Assembly: GCA_020719105.1 (NCBI GenBank)
Contig: DYQV01000059.1
Coordinates: 1-11,764 of the forward strand
Direction of reading: 5' to 3'
Source of the DNA: Rikenella microfusus
Lineage (GTDB): Bacteria; Bacteroidota; Bacteroidia; Bacteroidales; SZUA-534
DNA: 11,764 nucleotides
The notes below the pieces were generated by a model that was not told the origin of the DNA, did no database searches, and saw nothing but the letters and a program-made list of their open reading frames with translations. Below are positions 1 through 6,934 of this stretch, piece after piece. How positions within the stretch are numbered: the first letter of the stretch is position 1; each line of letters opens with the position of its first letter. The position numbers were made by a program, and so were the translations under genes.

Positions 1-63
1 ACCCATAAACACTCTTTTTAATGTACATTTCAATTATTATCCCTTCCTATTCAGGTTTATTTA

Positions 64-71
64 TAAATTTG
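64..71 (+). promoter_or_regulatory. Putative Bacteroidota -7 box upstream of pssA
   Basis: TAAATTTG is an exact match to the Bacteroidota -7 consensus TAnnTTTG and ends 22 nt before the pssA start codon. No clear TTTG -33 element lies 19 to 20 nt upstream, so the call rests on the -7 box alone. If it is used, the leader would be only about 15 nt long. Confidence 0.4.
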
Positions 72-93
72 TTCCGGTATTAAACAGAACGCT

Positions 94-843
94 ATGAGTA
101 TAAAAAAATATTTTGCCTTTGTGCCCAACACCATCACCTCTTTCAACGTGTTATCGGGTAGTTTATCGGTTGTTTTTGCTTTCGAGGGGTTTTTGGTGGC
201 TGCCGGAATCATGATTTTGGTGGCTGCCGTTTTCGATTTTTTCGATGGCATGAGCGCCCGCCTGCTTGGGGCTTATTCCGAAATGGGGAAACAACTCGAC
301 TCCTTAGCCGATGTTATCAGTTTTGGATTAGCTCCTGCGGCTATTGCCCATGCTATTGTCCGTCAGGCAATATTGGGCAATTTGCCCCTTAGCGAGGCAG
401 TTTTTATTGATTGGGTTTTAATTTTTTCGCCGTTTATTATTACTGTTTTTTCGGCGCTGCGGTTGGCGAAATTTAACATCGATACCCGACAAACAGAATC
501 GTTTATTGGGCTGAACACTCCTTCCAACGCCATGGTTTGGGCTACATTACCTTTTGTGCTCAAAGCTTATCCCAATTCAAGCATAGCTCCAATAATTAAC
601 CAACCTTATTTTATCATAAGTCTTGCAGTAATATTGAGTTATTTGTTGGTTGCCGAAATACCCATGTTTTCACTTAAGTTTAAAAATCTTAAAGTAAAAG
701 ACAATAAAATACGGTTTATTTTTTTAGCGGGCAATCTGATACTGATAATAGCTATACCCATGGCAGCCCTTGCTTTAATAATAATTTGGTACATGGTTTT
801 ATCAGTCCTGTCCAATGCAATTTCCAAGAAACATAAAGTATAG
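94..843 (+). CDS. pssA: CDP-diacylglycerol--serine O-phosphatidyltransferase (phosphatidylserine synthase)
   Basis: An integral membrane enzyme that transfers the phosphatidyl group of CDP-diacylglycerol to L-serine. The product, phosphatidylserine, is the precursor of phosphatidylethanolamine. The CDP-alcohol phosphatidyltransferase signature D-G-x2-A-R-x8-G-x3-D-x3-D is complete: D51, G52, A55, R56, G65, D69 and D73, with an additional conserved D48. These acidic residues bind the metal and the CDP moiety. Hydrophobic segments lie near residues 22-48, 78-90, 105-122, 143-158, 170-188 and 208-240, which fits the usual multi-pass fold. The length of 249 residues is normal for the PssA type. 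The ATG at 94 follows a good -7 box. In many Bacteroidota a phosphatidylserine decarboxylase gene lies just upstream, but the window starts too late to show whether that holds here. The next gene begins 88 nt downstream on the same strand. The family is certain; serine as substrate is inferred from overall similarity. Confidence 0.93.
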   Translation: MSIKKYFAFVPNTITSFNVLSGSLSVVFAFEGFLVAAGIMILVAAVFDFFDGMSARLLGAYSEMGKQLDSLADVISFGLAPAAIAHAIVRQAILGNLPLSEAVFIDWVLIFSPFIITVFSALRLAKFNIDTRQTESFIGLNTPSNAMVWATLPFVLKAYPNSSIAPIINQPYFIISLAVILSYLLVAEIPMFSLKFKNLKVKDNKIRFIFLAGNLILIIAIPMAALALIIIWYMVLSVLSNAISKKHKV

Positions 844-931
844 ATAAACGTTATTCTTATCAATTTTGCATTTAACTAAAGAAACTAGGAATTAGATAGT
901 TTTTTAATGAATTTAATTTACCTGTTCCAAT

Positions 932-2572
932 ATGATACGAATTGCTGCAATACTATTGGTTTTATTTCTGGTTATAACTAGTTCTGAAGTTGCTTATGCC
1001 CTTGGAAATAAGCAAAAGGGAACAACCTTAGATTCTCTCAACCTCCATTATCTAAACTGGTATAATTTGGATCCGAAATCGGATAAAGTTCAGGGTGTCA
1101 GTGTTGATAAAGCGTATCAGGAATTATTGGTAGGTAAAACGCCAAAAAAGAAAATTATTGTGGCCGTTATCGATGGCGGAGTAGATATAACTCATGAAGA
1201 TTTGAAAGATAAAATATGGGTTAATACCGATGAAATTCCAAACAACCAGATGGATGATGACCACAATGGCTATGTTGATGATATTAACGGTTGGAACTTT
1301 TTAGGCAATGCCTCAGGTGAAAATTTAGATATTGAAAACTTTGAATTTGTTCGGGTCTTAAACAAGTATAAGTCGCTTTTCGACACGATTACTACTACTC
1401 AAAACCTTACAAAAGAGGAAAAGGAAAATTACATCCAATATCAGCATTGTTTAAAAAGATATAATGATGAAATTGAAGAGATTACTTCACAATTGGAGGA
1501 ATTGAATGAGTTTCGAACCAAATTGGACTCTGCCCTAGTTTTATTAAGCCCCTACACTAAAAACAAGGAACCAAAGCTGGATGAAATTGAAAAAGTAAAA
1601 CCAAAAAACAAACAAGAGGCCGATGCTAAAAAATTATTAAAACAGATACTCAAAAGAGGTTTTACCTACAAAATGCTTGATTATGAAACCATCGAACTGA
1701 ATAAGGAACTCAATACCTCATTAAATATAGAACTCAACGGCAGAATGATTGTGGGCGATGATTGTTATAACCCTAATGAAAAAAACTATGGCAATAACGA
1801 TGTAATTGGTCCAAGTGCTGAGCATGGCAGCTTTGTGTCGGGTATTATTGGTGCCAACCGAAACAATAACAAAGGCATAAACGGTATTGCCGATGATGTG
1901 GAAATAATGGTTTTAAGGGCGGTGCCTGATGGCGACGAATACGATAAAGACGTGGCCTTTTCCATACGATATGCTGTCGATAATGGAGCAAACATTATCA
2001 ATATGAGCTTTGGAAAAGAATTTTCACCCTTGAAAACGCTGGTTGATGAAGCCATTTTATATGCTGAGTCCCACGGGGTACTTTTGGTTCATGCTTCCGG
2101 AAACGAATCCGCAAATTGCGATACAGTGGAAAGCTATCCAACCAAACGTTTGAACAATAATTCCTTTGTCAAGAATTGGATTACGGTAGGAGCCAATACC
2201 AAAATAGGCAATAAAACACTGCCGGGTGTTTTTTCAAATTATGGACAGAAAACGGTCGATGTTTTTGCTCCGGGAGTGGATATAATCTCTCTTTTCCCCG
2301 GAAGCAAATACGACATGGAAAGCGGAACCAGTTTCTCCAGCCCTGTTGCATCAGGTGTTGCGGCTTTGGTTTGGTCGTATTATCCGGAATTAACCGCCCT
2401 GGAATTAAAGGAAATATTGCTTGCCTCAGCGTTAAAGTATCCCAAAAAGGTTTATCTCCCCAATATTACCACCTATAAAAAGACAAAGGTGAAGTTTTCT
2501 TCCTTATCGGTAACCGGAGGAATTATTAACGCTTATGAAGCGTTGAAGTTAGCCGAGAACAAAACCCATTAA
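932..2572 (+). CDS. Secreted S8 family (subtilisin-like) serine peptidase
   Basis: A 546-residue subtilase. Residues 1-23 form a signal peptide: a short basic start, a hydrophobic core around residues 5-17 and an AYA cleavage site. Export to the periplasm or beyond is therefore expected. The catalytic triad is complete: D81 in VIDGGVD, H298 in AEHGSF and S467 in SGTSFSSP. The oxyanion asparagine is N391 in HASGNES. An acidic DDDHNGYVDD segment (residues 108-117) follows the Asp motif, as in many Bacteroidota subtilases, and may bind calcium. A lysine- and glutamate-rich insertion of roughly 145 residues (about 130-275), with likely coiled-coil character, separates the Asp and His motifs. There is no C-terminal type IX secretion domain; the protein ends soon after the catalytic domain. 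The substrate is unknown. The gene may be transcribed with pssA or separately; no convincing promoter was found in the 88-nt gap. Confidence 0.93.
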   Translation: MIRIAAILLVLFLVITSSEVAYALGNKQKGTTLDSLNLHYLNWYNLDPKSDKVQGVSVDKAYQELLVGKTPKKKIIVAVIDGGVDITHEDLKDKIWVNTDEIPNNQMDDDHNGYVDDINGWNFLGNASGENLDIENFEFVRVLNKYKSLFDTITTTQNLTKEEKENYIQYQHCLKRYNDEIEEITSQLEELNEFRTKLDSALVLLSPYTKNKEPKLDEIEKVKPKNKQEADAKKLLKQILKRGFTYKMLDYETIELNKELNTSLNIELNGRMIVGDDCYNPNEKNYGNNDVIGPSAEHGSFVSGIIGANRNNNKGINGIADDVEIMVLRAVPDGDEYDKDVAFSIRYAVDNGANIINMSFGKEFSPLKTLVDEAILYAESHGVLLVHASGNESANCDTVESYPTKRLNNNSFVKNWITVGANTKIGNKTLPGVFSNYGQKTVDVFAPGVDIISLFPGSKYDMESGTSFSSPVASGVAALVWSYYPELTALELKEILLASALKYPKKVYLPNITTYKKTKVKFSSLSVTGGIINAYEALKLAENKTH

Positions 2573-2691
2573 AACAATCATAAATATTAAAATAAACACA
2601 ATGATGTTAATAAATATCTCTATAATGTTAATTATAATATAGAAAGTTTGTATTATTGTCATTCTAATTATACTCCTCTCGAAGATTAAAA

Positions 2692-3423
2692 ATGAAAAAT
2701 ACTATAGTAAAATACAAGAATCCACCTTTAGTCGAGGCCGTTTTCGAAATGTTCTATTTTTCGAAAAATTGGAATCCTGCCACAGTAGGACTTTTTTACA
2801 ATGAGATAAAACAAGAATTTGGACATATTAGTAAAATGAATCCTGGAGTTGGATTTCAATTAAACGGGGGTCAAGTTTCATTTGGTGGAACTCAAGAAAT
2901 CACTCAATTTAGAAATAATGAACAAGATATAGTTATTCAATTATCAAGCAATCTATTGACCATTAACAAGTTGCCCCCATATAAAAGTTGGGATACTTTT
3001 TTTGAGATAATCCAAAATATTTATAAGAAATTTGAGAAGGTATTAGAAGATTTTGAAATAAAAAGATTAGGACTTAAGTTTCTTAATAAAGTAAATATCG
3101 GGACTGAGCACAGTTATATAAACTTCAAAAAACATTTTGAAATTTTCCCTAATGTGCCTATTGAATGTGAGGAAAATCTTAAAACAATTTCAATGCTTCT
3201 TGAATACCCAATTAATGAAAAAAAAGAGATAATAGCTTTAACATTTAATACATTAATGCCTGAGGTAAATATGAATGCACCTGTTTTATTTGAATTATAT
3301 GCAGTAAGGACAAGTGATTTTGAAATTGATATTTTTGACTGGATTTCCTTTTCTCATAAAGAGTTAAGGAATAAATTCGAGAAAAGTATTAAGGAAGAAA
3401 TAAAGCAAATTTTTAAAAAATGA
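2692..3423 (+). CDS. TIGR04255 family protein (function unknown), first gene of an AT-rich three-gene cassette
   Basis: A 243-residue protein without signal peptide or membrane segments. I assign it to the sporadically distributed TIGR04255 family from its characteristic blocks: an N-terminal NPPLVEAVFE (residues 10-19), LSSNLLTIN (84-92) followed by an aromatic W100 region, RLGLKFLNKV (125-134), and a C-terminal amphipathic helix beginning near H222 and ending in KSIKEEIKQIF. The biochemical role of the family is not established. Its stop overlaps the next start in an ATGA arrangement, which points to translational coupling with the 170-residue unknown and, through it, with a HEPN protein. 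The coding sequence is much richer in A and T than pssA or lepA, suggesting horizontal acquisition. No strong promoter is visible upstream; TATTATTG at 2651-2658 is a one-mismatch -7 box. The family call is fairly secure; a defence or toxin-antitoxin role is inference from its neighbour. Confidence 0.8.
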   Translation: MKNTIVKYKNPPLVEAVFEMFYFSKNWNPATVGLFYNEIKQEFGHISKMNPGVGFQLNGGQVSFGGTQEITQFRNNEQDIVIQLSSNLLTINKLPPYKSWDTFFEIIQNIYKKFEKVLEDFEIKRLGLKFLNKVNIGTEHSYINFKKHFEIFPNVPIECEENLKTISMLLEYPINEKKEIIALTFNTLMPEVNMNAPVLFELYAVRTSDFEIDIFDWISFSHKELRNKFEKSIKEEIKQIFKK

Positions 3424-3932
3424 ATATTTCATTAAATCCCCATAGTAACACTAATAATTATCAATTAAGTAAATTATTATATGAACAAAACGATACTATT
3501 GATGAAATAGAATTAGAGGAAATATTAACTACTAATTCTAAAATCACACCTTTTATATTTAACTCAATTGGGATTTATAAATCGAATTCATTGAAGATAG
3601 AACAAAGTAAAAGGAAATATATTATGAATGATTTATCAAGATATTTTAATATTGAGGAATTAATTAATGACATTGAGTTTTTAATTAAAAATGAGCGAAT
3701 TTGCAATATACTGCCATCAATAAAGGATTTTATCGATGGTAATTTTCTAAATTACGAAAAAGTTTCACTGAAACTCCTAAATGAAGGAAATGAATGGCAA
3801 ACAATATTTATTTATATTTATACGAAAAGTAGTTGGGAAGAAATAAATGAATTTACAGATAAGTTTTATGATTATCTATTTGAAAAATTCCCGCGAGAAG
3901 AAAAAAATATTAACATTTCTTTTGTTTCATAA
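3420..3932 (+). CDS. Hypothetical protein, middle gene of the TIGR04255-HEPN cassette
   Basis: I do not recognise this 170-residue protein. It has no signal peptide, membrane segment or known catalytic motif. It is rich in Asn, Ile, Glu and Lys. Residues 1-75 read as mixed strands and helices. Residues 76-125 are predominantly helical. The C-terminal third alternates a beta-strand-like WQTIFIYIYTKSS (126-138), an acidic helix (139-155) and a final strand-like segment (162-169), suggesting a small alpha/beta domain. Its ATG overlaps the stop of the TIGR04255 gene (ATGA) and its stop overlaps the HEPN start (TAATG), so the three genes are probably translated in fixed proportion and may act together. 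Local G+C is extremely low, about 18% over the first 60 bases. The reading frame is credible because of length, overlap on both sides and shared composition. No function should be assigned. Confidence 0.75.
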   Translation: MNISLNPHSNTNNYQLSKLLYEQNDTIDEIELEEILTTNSKITPFIFNSIGIYKSNSLKIEQSKRKYIMNDLSRYFNIEELINDIEFLIKNERICNILPSIKDFIDGNFLNYEKVSLKLLNEGNEWQTIFIYIYTKSSWEEINEFTDKFYDYLFEKFPREEKNINISFVS

Positions 3933-4270
3933 TGTCATTTGATCCTCAATTATTTTTGAATATAGCTGAAGAATTAAAAGCAGGAAATACTGAAGCACAT
4001 TATAGATCTATTATAAATAGGTCTTATTATGCTGCATTTGGTGTTTTACAAGTAAAATTAAATTTTACAGACACAGGTTTAAGTGCCCATCAAAACATGT
4101 ATAAAGATTTGCAAGCTTCAGTAAATGGTAATCATCGAAAAATAGGAAAAAGACTTGAACAGATATTTGAACGAAGAAAAGATGCTGATTACAAATATTC
4201 TACTAAAATTGAGTCAAGTGCTGTTGAATTCAGTATTAATACTGCAAGATATATAATTGATAACCTTTAG
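3932..4270 (+). CDS. HEPN domain protein (PF05168 / UPF0332-like)
   Basis: A 112-residue all-helical protein of the HEPN superfamily. The typical first-helix signature is present as RSIINRSYYAAF (residues 25-36), and the C-terminal signature as RRKDADY (81-87) followed by a final helix ending at residue 112. In many HEPN toxins the active site is R-x4-6-H; here R82 is followed at the equivalent spacing by Y87 and no histidine comes after it. RNase activity therefore cannot be assumed. HEPN proteins usually pair with a MNT nucleotidyltransferase antitoxin, but none is adjacent. The partners here appear to be the TIGR04255 protein and the 170-residue unknown, coupled by a TAATG stop/start overlap. 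The gene is AT-rich like the rest of the cassette. It is followed by a gene remnant and then a strong terminator at 4439-4470. Family assignment is confident; the biological role is inferred. Confidence 0.85.
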   Translation: MSFDPQLFLNIAEELKAGNTEAHYRSIINRSYYAAFGVLQVKLNFTDTGLSAHQNMYKDLQASVNGNHRKIGKRLEQIFERRKDADYKYSTKIESSAVEFSINTARYIIDNL

Positions 4271-4288
4271 ATTAAATATATAATTTAA

Positions 4289-4414
4289 AACCTCCCAAAA
4301 ATTCATTGTTGTTTTTTTAAACCAAAGCCTTTTACCACCTATAGAGAGCAATTATCACAGGCATTTGCAAGATATTTTATGAGGGTTGGGCTTCCTCTTA
4401 CTATTGAATTTTAA
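4289..4414 (+). pseudogene. Possible 3' remnant of an unidentified gene
   Basis: An open frame without a start codon ends at a TAA at 4412-4414. Its last 31 codons, from about 4319, encode a protein-like tail containing TTYREQLSQAFARYFMRVGL and ending in PLTIEF. These codons look like host codon use, with G+C near 40%, unlike the AT-rich cassette directly upstream. A stop codon at 4286-4288 closes the frame upstream. The most likely explanation is the last piece of a gene whose 5' part was lost, perhaps when the cassette was acquired. I could not identify the parent family. It may also be a chance open frame. Confidence 0.3.
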
Positions 4415-4438
4415 ACCTGAAACAAATTCATTGAATCG

Positions 4439-4470
4439 AAAAAGCCCGGTATAAAACCGGGCTTTTTTTT
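4439..4470. terminator. Bidirectional rho-independent terminator between the HEPN cassette and tRNA-Phe
   Basis: A perfect 10-bp stem pairs 4441-4450 with 4456-4465 around a 5-nt loop. The core is GCCCGGT/ACCGGGC. On the plus strand it is followed by a run of eight T (4463-4470), and on the minus strand by five T (complement of 4439-4443). It sits between convergent units, so it can end plus-strand transcripts from the HEPN cassette and minus-strand transcripts from tRNA-Phe. Confidence 0.9.
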
Positions 4471-4474
4471 GAGG

Positions 4475-4547
4475 TGGTGCCACTCGGAATCGAACCAAGG
4501 ACACATGGATTTTCAGTCCATTGCTCTACCGACTGAGCTATGGCACC
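4475..4547 (-). tRNA. tRNA-Phe (anticodon GAA)
   Basis: A 73-nt tRNA on the minus strand. The acceptor arms GGTGCCA (4541-4547) and TGGCACC (4476-4482) pair perfectly, with discriminator A at 4475. The D arm contains AGCTCAGTCGGTAGAGC, and the T arm contains GGTTCGATTCC. The anticodon stem ATGGA/TCCAT encloses the loop CTGAAAA, placing GAA at 4512-4514, which decodes UUU and UUC. The next bases are CCT rather than CCA, so the 3' CCA must be added enzymatically. A consensus promoter lies about 20 nt upstream and a terminator follows immediately. Confidence 0.98.
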
Positions 4548-4567
4548 CCGGTTGCTAAAGAGCGATG

Positions 4568-4598
4568 CAAAAGTAGTTAAAAAACTTTTTTATCCAAA
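4568..4598 (-). promoter_or_regulatory. Bacteroidota consensus promoter for tRNA-Phe
   Basis: Read on the minus strand, TTTG (4595-4598) is followed by a 19-nt spacer and TACTTTTG (4568-4575). Both elements and the spacing match the sigma-ABfr consensus TTTG-N19-TAnnTTTG exactly. Transcription would start about 10 to 15 nt before the mature tRNA 5' end. Confidence 0.85.
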
Positions 4599-4755
4599 TG
4601 TTTTAACAAAAAAGTGAGCCTTTTTTGGATAGATTCAATTATTCCGTTAGGCATCGGGCAATCCACTCCATCAATTGGGGCCAATAATTGAAAAAACCCC
4701 AAATTATTTACTAATTCAGGGTTCTATGATTTGATTCAATAATGATCTTTCTTTA

Positions 4756-6543
4756 TCAATCGAGTTTAAGAACGGCCAAAAAGGCTTTTTGCGGAACTTC
4801 CACATTACCAATTTGACGCATCCGTTTTTTTCCTTTTTTCTGTTTATCGAGCAGCTTACGTTTACGGGTTATATCACCACCATAACATTTGGCGGTAACA
4901 TCTTTACGCACGGCTTTAATGGTTTCGCGCGAAATAATCTTGGCCCCAATGGCTGCCTGAATCGCTATATCAAACTGTTGGCGGGGAATGAGTTCTTTCA
5001 GTTTTTCACATATTTTACGGCCAAATTCATACGCATTGTCCACGTGGATTAACGCCGAAAGAGCATCTACACTTTCCCCATTTAAAAGAATATCCAACTT
5101 AACCAATTTTGCCCTTTTATAATCCGTGCGATAATAGTCGAACGAAGCATATCCTTTGGAAATACTCTTTAATTTATCGTAAAAATCAATCACAATTTCC
5201 GAAAGCGGCATTTCAAAAGTAACTTCCACCCGATTGCTTGATGTGTAAATCTGGCTTTGCAACTCACCCCGTTTATCGAGGCACAGCTTCATGATGGCTC
5301 CAATATAATCGGCCTTGGAAATAATTTGCGCCTTAATATAAGGCTCTTCAATATAATCAATGTAGTTTTCCTTAGGTAATCCTGAAGGGTTATGTACTTC
5401 AATTTTTTCTCCCTTTTTGGTATAGCAGGTGAACGAAACGTTGGGTACTGTGGTAATCACGTCCATGTCGAATTCCCTATCGAGGCGTTCCTGAACAATT
5501 TCCATGTGAAGCAAACCAAGGAAACCACAGCGGAACCCAAAACCTAACGCCATGGATGATTCCGGTTCAAAGGTAAGTGAGGCATCGTTCAACTGCAGTT
5601 TTTCCAACGAGGCACGTAAGTCTTCATAGTCATCGGCATCAACGGGATACATTCCCGCAAAAACCATGGGCTTAACGTCTTCAAATCCATCGATACTTTT
5701 TTCACATGGCCTTTTTTGGTGGGTAATGGTATCGCCTACTTTCACTTCTTTCGATGTTTTTACCCCAGATATAATGTAGCCTACATCGCCTGTTCCTAGC
5801 ATATTCCGGGGTTCTTGCTTTAATCGCAAAACACCTACCTCATCAGCAGTATATTCCTTACCTGTATTTACAAACTTAACCAAATCACCTTTACGGATAG
5901 TTCCGTTTACTATTTTGAAGTAAGCAATAATTCCTCTGAAAGAATTAAAAACGGAATCAAAAATCAAAGCCTGCAATGGGGCTTCGGGATCACCTTTTGG
6001 TGCCGGAATCCTAGTAATTACTGCCTCCAGAATTTCATTTATTCCCAATCCTGTTTTTCCGCTGGCTTCAATAATATCGGTTCGTTTGCAGCCAACCAGT
6101 TCCACAATTTGGTCTTTCACTTCATCAGGCATTGCCATAGGAAGATCCATTTTATTTAAAACAGGAATAATTTCCAGGTTATGGTCAATGGCAAGGTATA
6201 GGTTTGAAATTGTTTGAGCCTGTATGCCCTGCGTAGCGTCAATAATCAAGAGAGCTCCTTCGCAGGCGGCAATGGAGCGCGATACCTCATACGAAAAATC
6301 AACGTGCCCCGGAGTGTCAATCAAGTTAAGTACGTATTTTTTATTGTTCCATTCATAGTCCATTTGAATGGCATGGCTTTTAATGGTAATGCCCCGCTCC
6401 CGCTCTAAATCCATATCGTCGAGCACCTGCGCTTGTGCATCGCGCTCGCTGACAGTATTAGTTACCTGTAACAAGCGGTCAGCTAAAGTGCTCTTCCCAT
6501 GATCAATGTGAGCAATGATACAAAAATTACGAATATTCTCCAT
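4756..6543 (-). CDS. lepA: Elongation factor 4 (LepA), ribosome back-translocase GTPase
   Basis: A translational GTPase that binds the ribosome and influences initiation and elongation, including reverse translocation. At 595 residues it has the full family length. The GTPase motifs are intact: P-loop AHIDHGKST (11-19), switch I RGITI (50-54), DTPGH (76-80) with catalytic H80, NKMD (130-133) for guanine recognition, and SGK (161-163). The C-terminal LepA-specific tail is complete and ends in the typical IGNVEVPQKAFLAVLKLD. The ATG at 6543 gives the usual MENIRNFCIIAHIDHGKS start. A recognisable promoter lies at 6571-6601, with a leader of about 20 nt containing three and a half TGAT repeats. 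The gene is probably monocistronic: tRNA-Phe follows 208 nt downstream with its own promoter. Codon use and composition are typical of the host. Confidence 0.98.
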   Translation of the reverse strand: MENIRNFCIIAHIDHGKSTLADRLLQVTNTVSERDAQAQVLDDMDLERERGITIKSHAIQMDYEWNNKKYVLNLIDTPGHVDFSYEVSRSIAACEGALLIIDATQGIQAQTISNLYLAIDHNLEIIPVLNKMDLPMAMPDEVKDQIVELVGCKRTDIIEASGKTGLGINEILEAVITRIPAPKGDPEAPLQALIFDSVFNSFRGIIAYFKIVNGTIRKGDLVKFVNTGKEYTADEVGVLRLKQEPRNMLGTGDVGYIISGVKTSKEVKVGDTITHQKRPCEKSIDGFEDVKPMVFAGMYPVDADDYEDLRASLEKLQLNDASLTFEPESSMALGFGFRCGFLGLLHMEIVQERLDREFDMDVITTVPNVSFTCYTKKGEKIEVHNPSGLPKENYIDYIEEPYIKAQIISKADYIGAIMKLCLDKRGELQSQIYTSSNRVEVTFEMPLSEIVIDFYDKLKSISKGYASFDYYRTDYKRAKLVKLDILLNGESVDALSALIHVDNAYEFGRKICEKLKELIPRQQFDIAIQAAIGAKIISRETIKAVRKDVTAKCYGGDITRKRKLLDKQKKGKKRMRQIGNVEVPQKAFLAVLKLD

Positions 6544-6570
6544 CTATCAATCAATCAATTATTTTGGTTG

Positions 6571-6601
6571 CAAAGATAATCAAACAAATGAGTATTTTAA
6601 A
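6571..6601 (-). promoter_or_regulatory. Promoter of lepA
   Basis: On the minus strand TATCTTTG (6571-6578) matches the -7 consensus TAnnTTTG exactly. A TTTA at 6598-6601, one mismatch from the TTTG -33 element, lies upstream with a 19-nt spacer. The predicted start is 20 to 25 nt before the lepA ATG. Confidence 0.65.
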
Positions 6602-6627
6602 TGGATAAAAGCAACTAGGTGCGATTT

Positions 6628-6701
6628 ATCCCGATACACTACGTTATCGGGATGTGATAGTGTAACATTTACCTCCTAAAGTCGGCTCATTAACACTATC
6701 A
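6628..6701. repeat. Two strong, partly competing inverted repeats
   Basis: Repeat A is a perfect 9-bp stem, ATCCCGATA (6628-6636) with TATCGGGAT (6645-6653) around an 8-nt loop. Repeat B is a perfect 9-bp stem, TGATAGTGT (6655-6663) with ACACTATCA (6693-6701) around a 29-nt loop. ACACTA at 6636-6641, mostly in the loop of A, can also pair with TAGTGT at 6658-6663, so the same TAGTGT can join alternative structures. No T-run follows, so this is not a simple terminator. It could be a REP-like element or a regulatory RNA. Confidence 0.55.
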
Positions 6702-6847
6702 TCATTTGAATTGTTTGGTACAATTTTTTAATTCGGCAACAATAACAATTTGGCCAACAGGTTACTGTGGTTCAAAAATCAGAAACAGGTCTTGGATAAT
6801 GCTCTTTCGGGTTAGATAGAAGAAAGGGCTACAGCATTAACCTAATA

Positions 6848-6863
6848 ATCGTAAAATTACGAT
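6848..6863. repeat. Short perfect inverted repeat
   Basis: ATCGTAA (6848-6854) and TTACGAT (6857-6863) are separated by AA. This 16-bp near-palindrome could be a protein-binding site or part of a small decayed element. It lies about 70 bp beyond the stop of the CDGSH gene. No function can be assigned. Confidence 0.35.
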
Positions 6864-6934
6864 AAATATTTATATTACCTAACAAGCATCAAAAAAATTA
6901 AAATTATAGCGCTCAAAAGAGTCTTTTTTGGGAT

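Larger units (their letters stand above)
6602..6934. other. Gene-free stretch between the lepA promoter and the CDGSH gene
   Basis: No credible gene on either strand. It holds the hairpin region at 6628-6701 and a small inverted repeat at 6848-6863. The segment 6744-6840 gives a coding-like plus-strand translation broken by stops (for example LANRLLWFKNQKQVLDNALSG before a TAG), possibly a decayed gene, but too weak to annotate. The last part, about 6840-6930, is strongly AT-rich and may hold the end of the CDGSH transcript. Confidence 0.5.

Noticed and set aside
2647..2672. Consensus promoter for the TIGR04255 cassette
   Set aside because: TTTG at 2647 is followed by TAATTATA after only 14 nt, which fits neither the spacing nor the TAnnTTTG consensus.
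4675..4708. Inverted repeats after lepA (TTGGGG/CCCCAA and AATAATT/AATTATT) as a lepA terminator
   Set aside because: The stems are short or AT-only, and the minus-strand T-run falls inside the loop rather than after a stem.
4789..5052. Plus-strand open frame opposite lepA
   Set aside because: It lies inside the unambiguous lepA coding region and shows no protein family features; it is an antisense shadow.
6545..6560. TGAT repeats in the lepA leader as a regulatory repeat
   Set aside because: Three and a half copies of a 4-nt unit in AT-rich DNA are easily explained by chance or slippage.
6744..6840. Decayed gene in the lepA-CDGSH gap
   Set aside because: The translation looks somewhat protein-like but is broken by stops and matches no family I recognise.
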